Assembly: GCA_024919175.1 (NCBI GenBank)
Contig: CP103804.1
Span: 248,001 to 312,000 of the forward strand
DNA: 64,000 nucleotides
Reading direction: 5' to 3'
Source of the DNA: Clostridioides difficile
Lineage (GTDB): Bacteria > Bacillota > Clostridia > Peptostreptococcales > Peptostreptococcaceae
Every line of letters starts with the position of its first letter. Position 1 is the stretch's first letter. The notes beneath the pieces are model-generated. The model worked only from the letters and a program-made list of their open reading frames with translations. It was not told the origin of the DNA and did not search any database. Below, piece by piece: positions 62,426-64,000 of the stretch. The position numbers were made by a program, and so were the translations under genes.

Positions 62426-62496
62426 ATAAATAATTATTTGATTTAAACCAGTTTACTTCTAAAACATAGATTAAATTTAACAAATTTATTTTGATA

Positions 62497-63594
62497 TTAA
62501 TTTACTTCAGATTTATTTTCTTTATATCCTTCAGTTTTGGTAATTCTTCGATAAAGCATACATAGTAAAATTAAAATTCCCATATAACCTGTATATGGAT
62601 ATAATGTCCCTACAAGTTTATCAAATGGTAATAATCCTCCTATACATGCTAATATGCTTACTACTACTGTTATTATTTTAAATTTAGGATGATCATCTTC
62701 CACAAATCTATTAGTTACTGACCATAATAATGGTACAGCTGTAGTATATATTCCTAATAAAAGTACTACTGAGAATAAAATACCTATAATTGGAGATATC
62801 TTGTCAGCTAAATAAAGAGCTGGTATTTCTTTTGTGTATATATTTCCTACATCTGAAAGTAGTGCTAGATTCATCATTATAGCTGCTGCCATAAGGGCTA
62901 CTCCACCTACTATACCTCCCCATACAGCATCTTTCTTATTTACTGCTGAAGCTCCCATTCCAGTTAAAAACGTTATTACTATTATTACATTATAGCAAGT
63001 ATAAAGCACACCTGAGAAATATCCATTTGATGTAGCAGTTTTGACGTTTAGACTATCAACTATAGCTCCTGCATTTGATAAAGCACCAATATTACTAAAT
63101 AAACTAATTGCTCCTACTAAAAGTGTAAATATTATTATTATAGGACCTATATTACCTAGTATCTTGGAAAGTTTTGTCAAACCTAGAGATACAGTTATTA
63201 GGGAAACGATTGCCATACCAATCCTACCTACATATGGATTTAACCCATAGTACTCTGATAATGTAGCTCCTGCTCCTGCAATCATTATTACTAATGTTCC
63301 AAACAAGAATAATGGCCCAAACCATTCAAAAAATGTACCAAGATATTTTCCACAATATACTTGATAAATCTTTATTGGCTCTTTAAGCTTTAGTTCTCTC
63401 CCTTTTTCTATAACTTCTGCTCCAAACCATGAGAATAATACCATAGATATTATTCCTCCTATAATACCAGCATACCCATAAAACGTAAAGAATTGTACTA
63501 TTTCTTGACCAGTTGCAAATCCAGAACCTATTACAGTTGCTACATATGCTCCAGCAAAACTTATAACCATTTTGATGTTCATTTTACCTGACAT
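62497..63594 (-). CDS. YkvI-family membrane protein (APC superfamily)
   Basis: 365 residues with about ten membrane helices. The first helix contains GAYVATVIGSGFATGQEIVQFF, a signature of this group, which is related to amino-acid/Na+ symporters such as BrnQ and LeuT-fold carriers. No substrate is established for the YkvI family. The ATG at 63594 follows GGAGGGGG; a GTG at 63600 is too close to it. The 333-bp gap upstream (63595-63927) is AT-rich and holds only the metK terminator. Confidence 0.82.
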   Translation of the reverse strand: MSGKMNIKMVISFAGAYVATVIGSGFATGQEIVQFFTFYGYAGIIGGIISMVLFSWFGAEVIEKGRELKLKEPIKIYQVYCGKYLGTFFEWFGPLFLFGTLVIMIAGAGATLSEYYGLNPYVGRIGMAIVSLITVSLGLTKLSKILGNIGPIIIIFTLLVGAISLFSNIGALSNAGAIVDSLNVKTATSNGYFSGVLYTCYNVIIVITFLTGMGASAVNKKDAVWGGIVGGVALMAAAIMMNLALLSDVGNIYTKEIPALYLADKISPIIGILFSVVLLLGIYTTAVPLLWSVTNRFVEDDHPKFKIITVVVSILACIGGLLPFDKLVGTLYPYTGYMGILILLCMLYRRITKTEGYKENKSEVN

Positions 63595-63869
63595 ACACAC
63601 TACCCCCTCCTAAATAAAATAAATTTTTAATAAGTAAAATTTAATGTAAGTTTATTAAGACTATATTAGTTGTATTAGTGCTATTTTTCAATATTTTTTG
63701 AATTATTTAACATTACTTAACGAAACCTTAACCAGTTTTTAACATATGTCTTCTAATATGTATTAATTTAATGCAATATTATATAATGAAATATATTAAT
63801 CTCACTAAATAATGTTTCTTTATTATATGATTGAAAATTAGTATTTATTAAATATATTTAATTATAAAG

Positions 63870-63914
63870 TAAAAAACTGCTAAAACGTAATTATAAAATT
63901 ACATTCTAGCAGTT
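63870..63914 (-). terminator. terminator after metK
   Basis: AACTGCTA (63875-63882) pairs with TAGCAGTT (63907-63914), with an inner GTAATT/AATTAC stem; T6 follows on the minus strand. Confidence 0.88.
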
Positions 63915-63927
63915 CCTTGTCTAAGCA

Positions 63928-64000
63928 TTATTCACCTAATGCATCTTTTCTTAATTGTTCTACTTTATCAGTTTTTTCCCATGGTAAATCTATATCAGTT
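63928..64000 (-). CDS. metK: S-adenosylmethionine synthetase, C-terminal end only
   Basis: Only the last 24 codons are inside the window, ending TDIDLPWEKTDKVEQLR... and a TAA stop (63930-63928). The DLPWEKTDKVE pattern is the conserved C-terminus of MetK, which makes SAM from methionine and ATP. The assignment rests on this short stretch and on the terminator that follows. Confidence 0.8.
   Translation of the reverse strand, partial: TDIDLPWEKTDKVEQLRKDALGE

Noticed and set aside
1..64000. CRISPR array, prophage or insertion sequence
   Set aside because: No regularly spaced repeats, integrase, transposase or phage structural genes were seen.

Overview
The window looks like a chromosomal segment of a low-GC, spore-former-type anaerobic Firmicute, almost certainly Clostridioides difficile or a very close relative. 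The strongest marker is a complete hpdBCA operon (4-hydroxyphenylacetate decarboxylase, p-cresol formation) next to tsaD. Supporting this are a Stickland-type ornithine fermentation cluster, a Ni-CO dehydrogenase, clostridial codon and base composition, and the metK / recD2 / comFC / hpf / secA / prfB backbone. Most genes lie on the minus strand, so transcription generally runs from high to low coordinates. No tRNA, rRNA, insertion sequence, prophage or CRISPR array was seen.

Layout. 1-5 kb: a CO dehydrogenase trio (cooS, a four-cluster Fe-S protein, an FAD/NAD oxidoreductase cut by the window edge), a CapA-like lipoprotein and a small 2[4Fe-4S] ferredoxin. 5-10.6 kb: an FtsX-type ABC transporter with a LytTR response regulator and a GHKL sensor kinase. 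10.8-16.4 kb: FmdE-like protein, Rex redox repressor, ABC-F ATPase, MATE exporter and a Crp-family regulator. 16.4-22 kb: a candidate small RNA with a leader-like peptide, then a sigma-54 activator followed by an M20D amidohydrolase and an APC permease behind a clear -24/-12 promoter. 22-33 kb: the ornithine oxidative branch (ord, ortA, ortB, oraS, oraE, reactivase, orr, nhaC), with its own -24/-12 promoter and a second sigma-54 activator. 33.5-37.5 kb: hpdBCA. 37.7-40.3 kb: the t6A operon tsaE-tsaB-rimI-tsaD. 40.5-44 kb: a protein built of twelve 22-residue repeats, a riboflavin transporter controlled by an FMN riboswitch, and an amidohydrolase. 44-51 kb: tex, prfB with a programmed +1 frameshift, secA, hpf and a DnaA-box cluster. 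51.4-58.9 kb: an apparent sugar/peptide utilisation locus (CutC, PepV-like peptidase, glycosylasparaginase-like enzyme, a short GrdB-like protein, a lactose/cellobiose-type PTS and its PRD regulator). 58.9-64 kb: a highly structured RNA that fits the raiA motif, comFC, recD2, a YkvI-family transporter and the 3' end of metK.

The common theme is amino-acid and one-carbon energy metabolism: ornithine and acyl-amino-acid catabolism under two separate sigma-54 activators, aromatic amino-acid product decarboxylation, CO/CO2 redox chemistry, and NADH sensing by Rex. The most notable non-coding features are the raiA-like RNA (with matching promoter, closing stem and terminator), the peptide-terminator transcript near 16.7 kb, a 25-bp perfect inverted repeat flanking the cooS -10 element, and five DnaA-box-like sites at 51.0-51.2 kb. 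Strain or species attribution rests on remembered gene content and was not tested by alignment.
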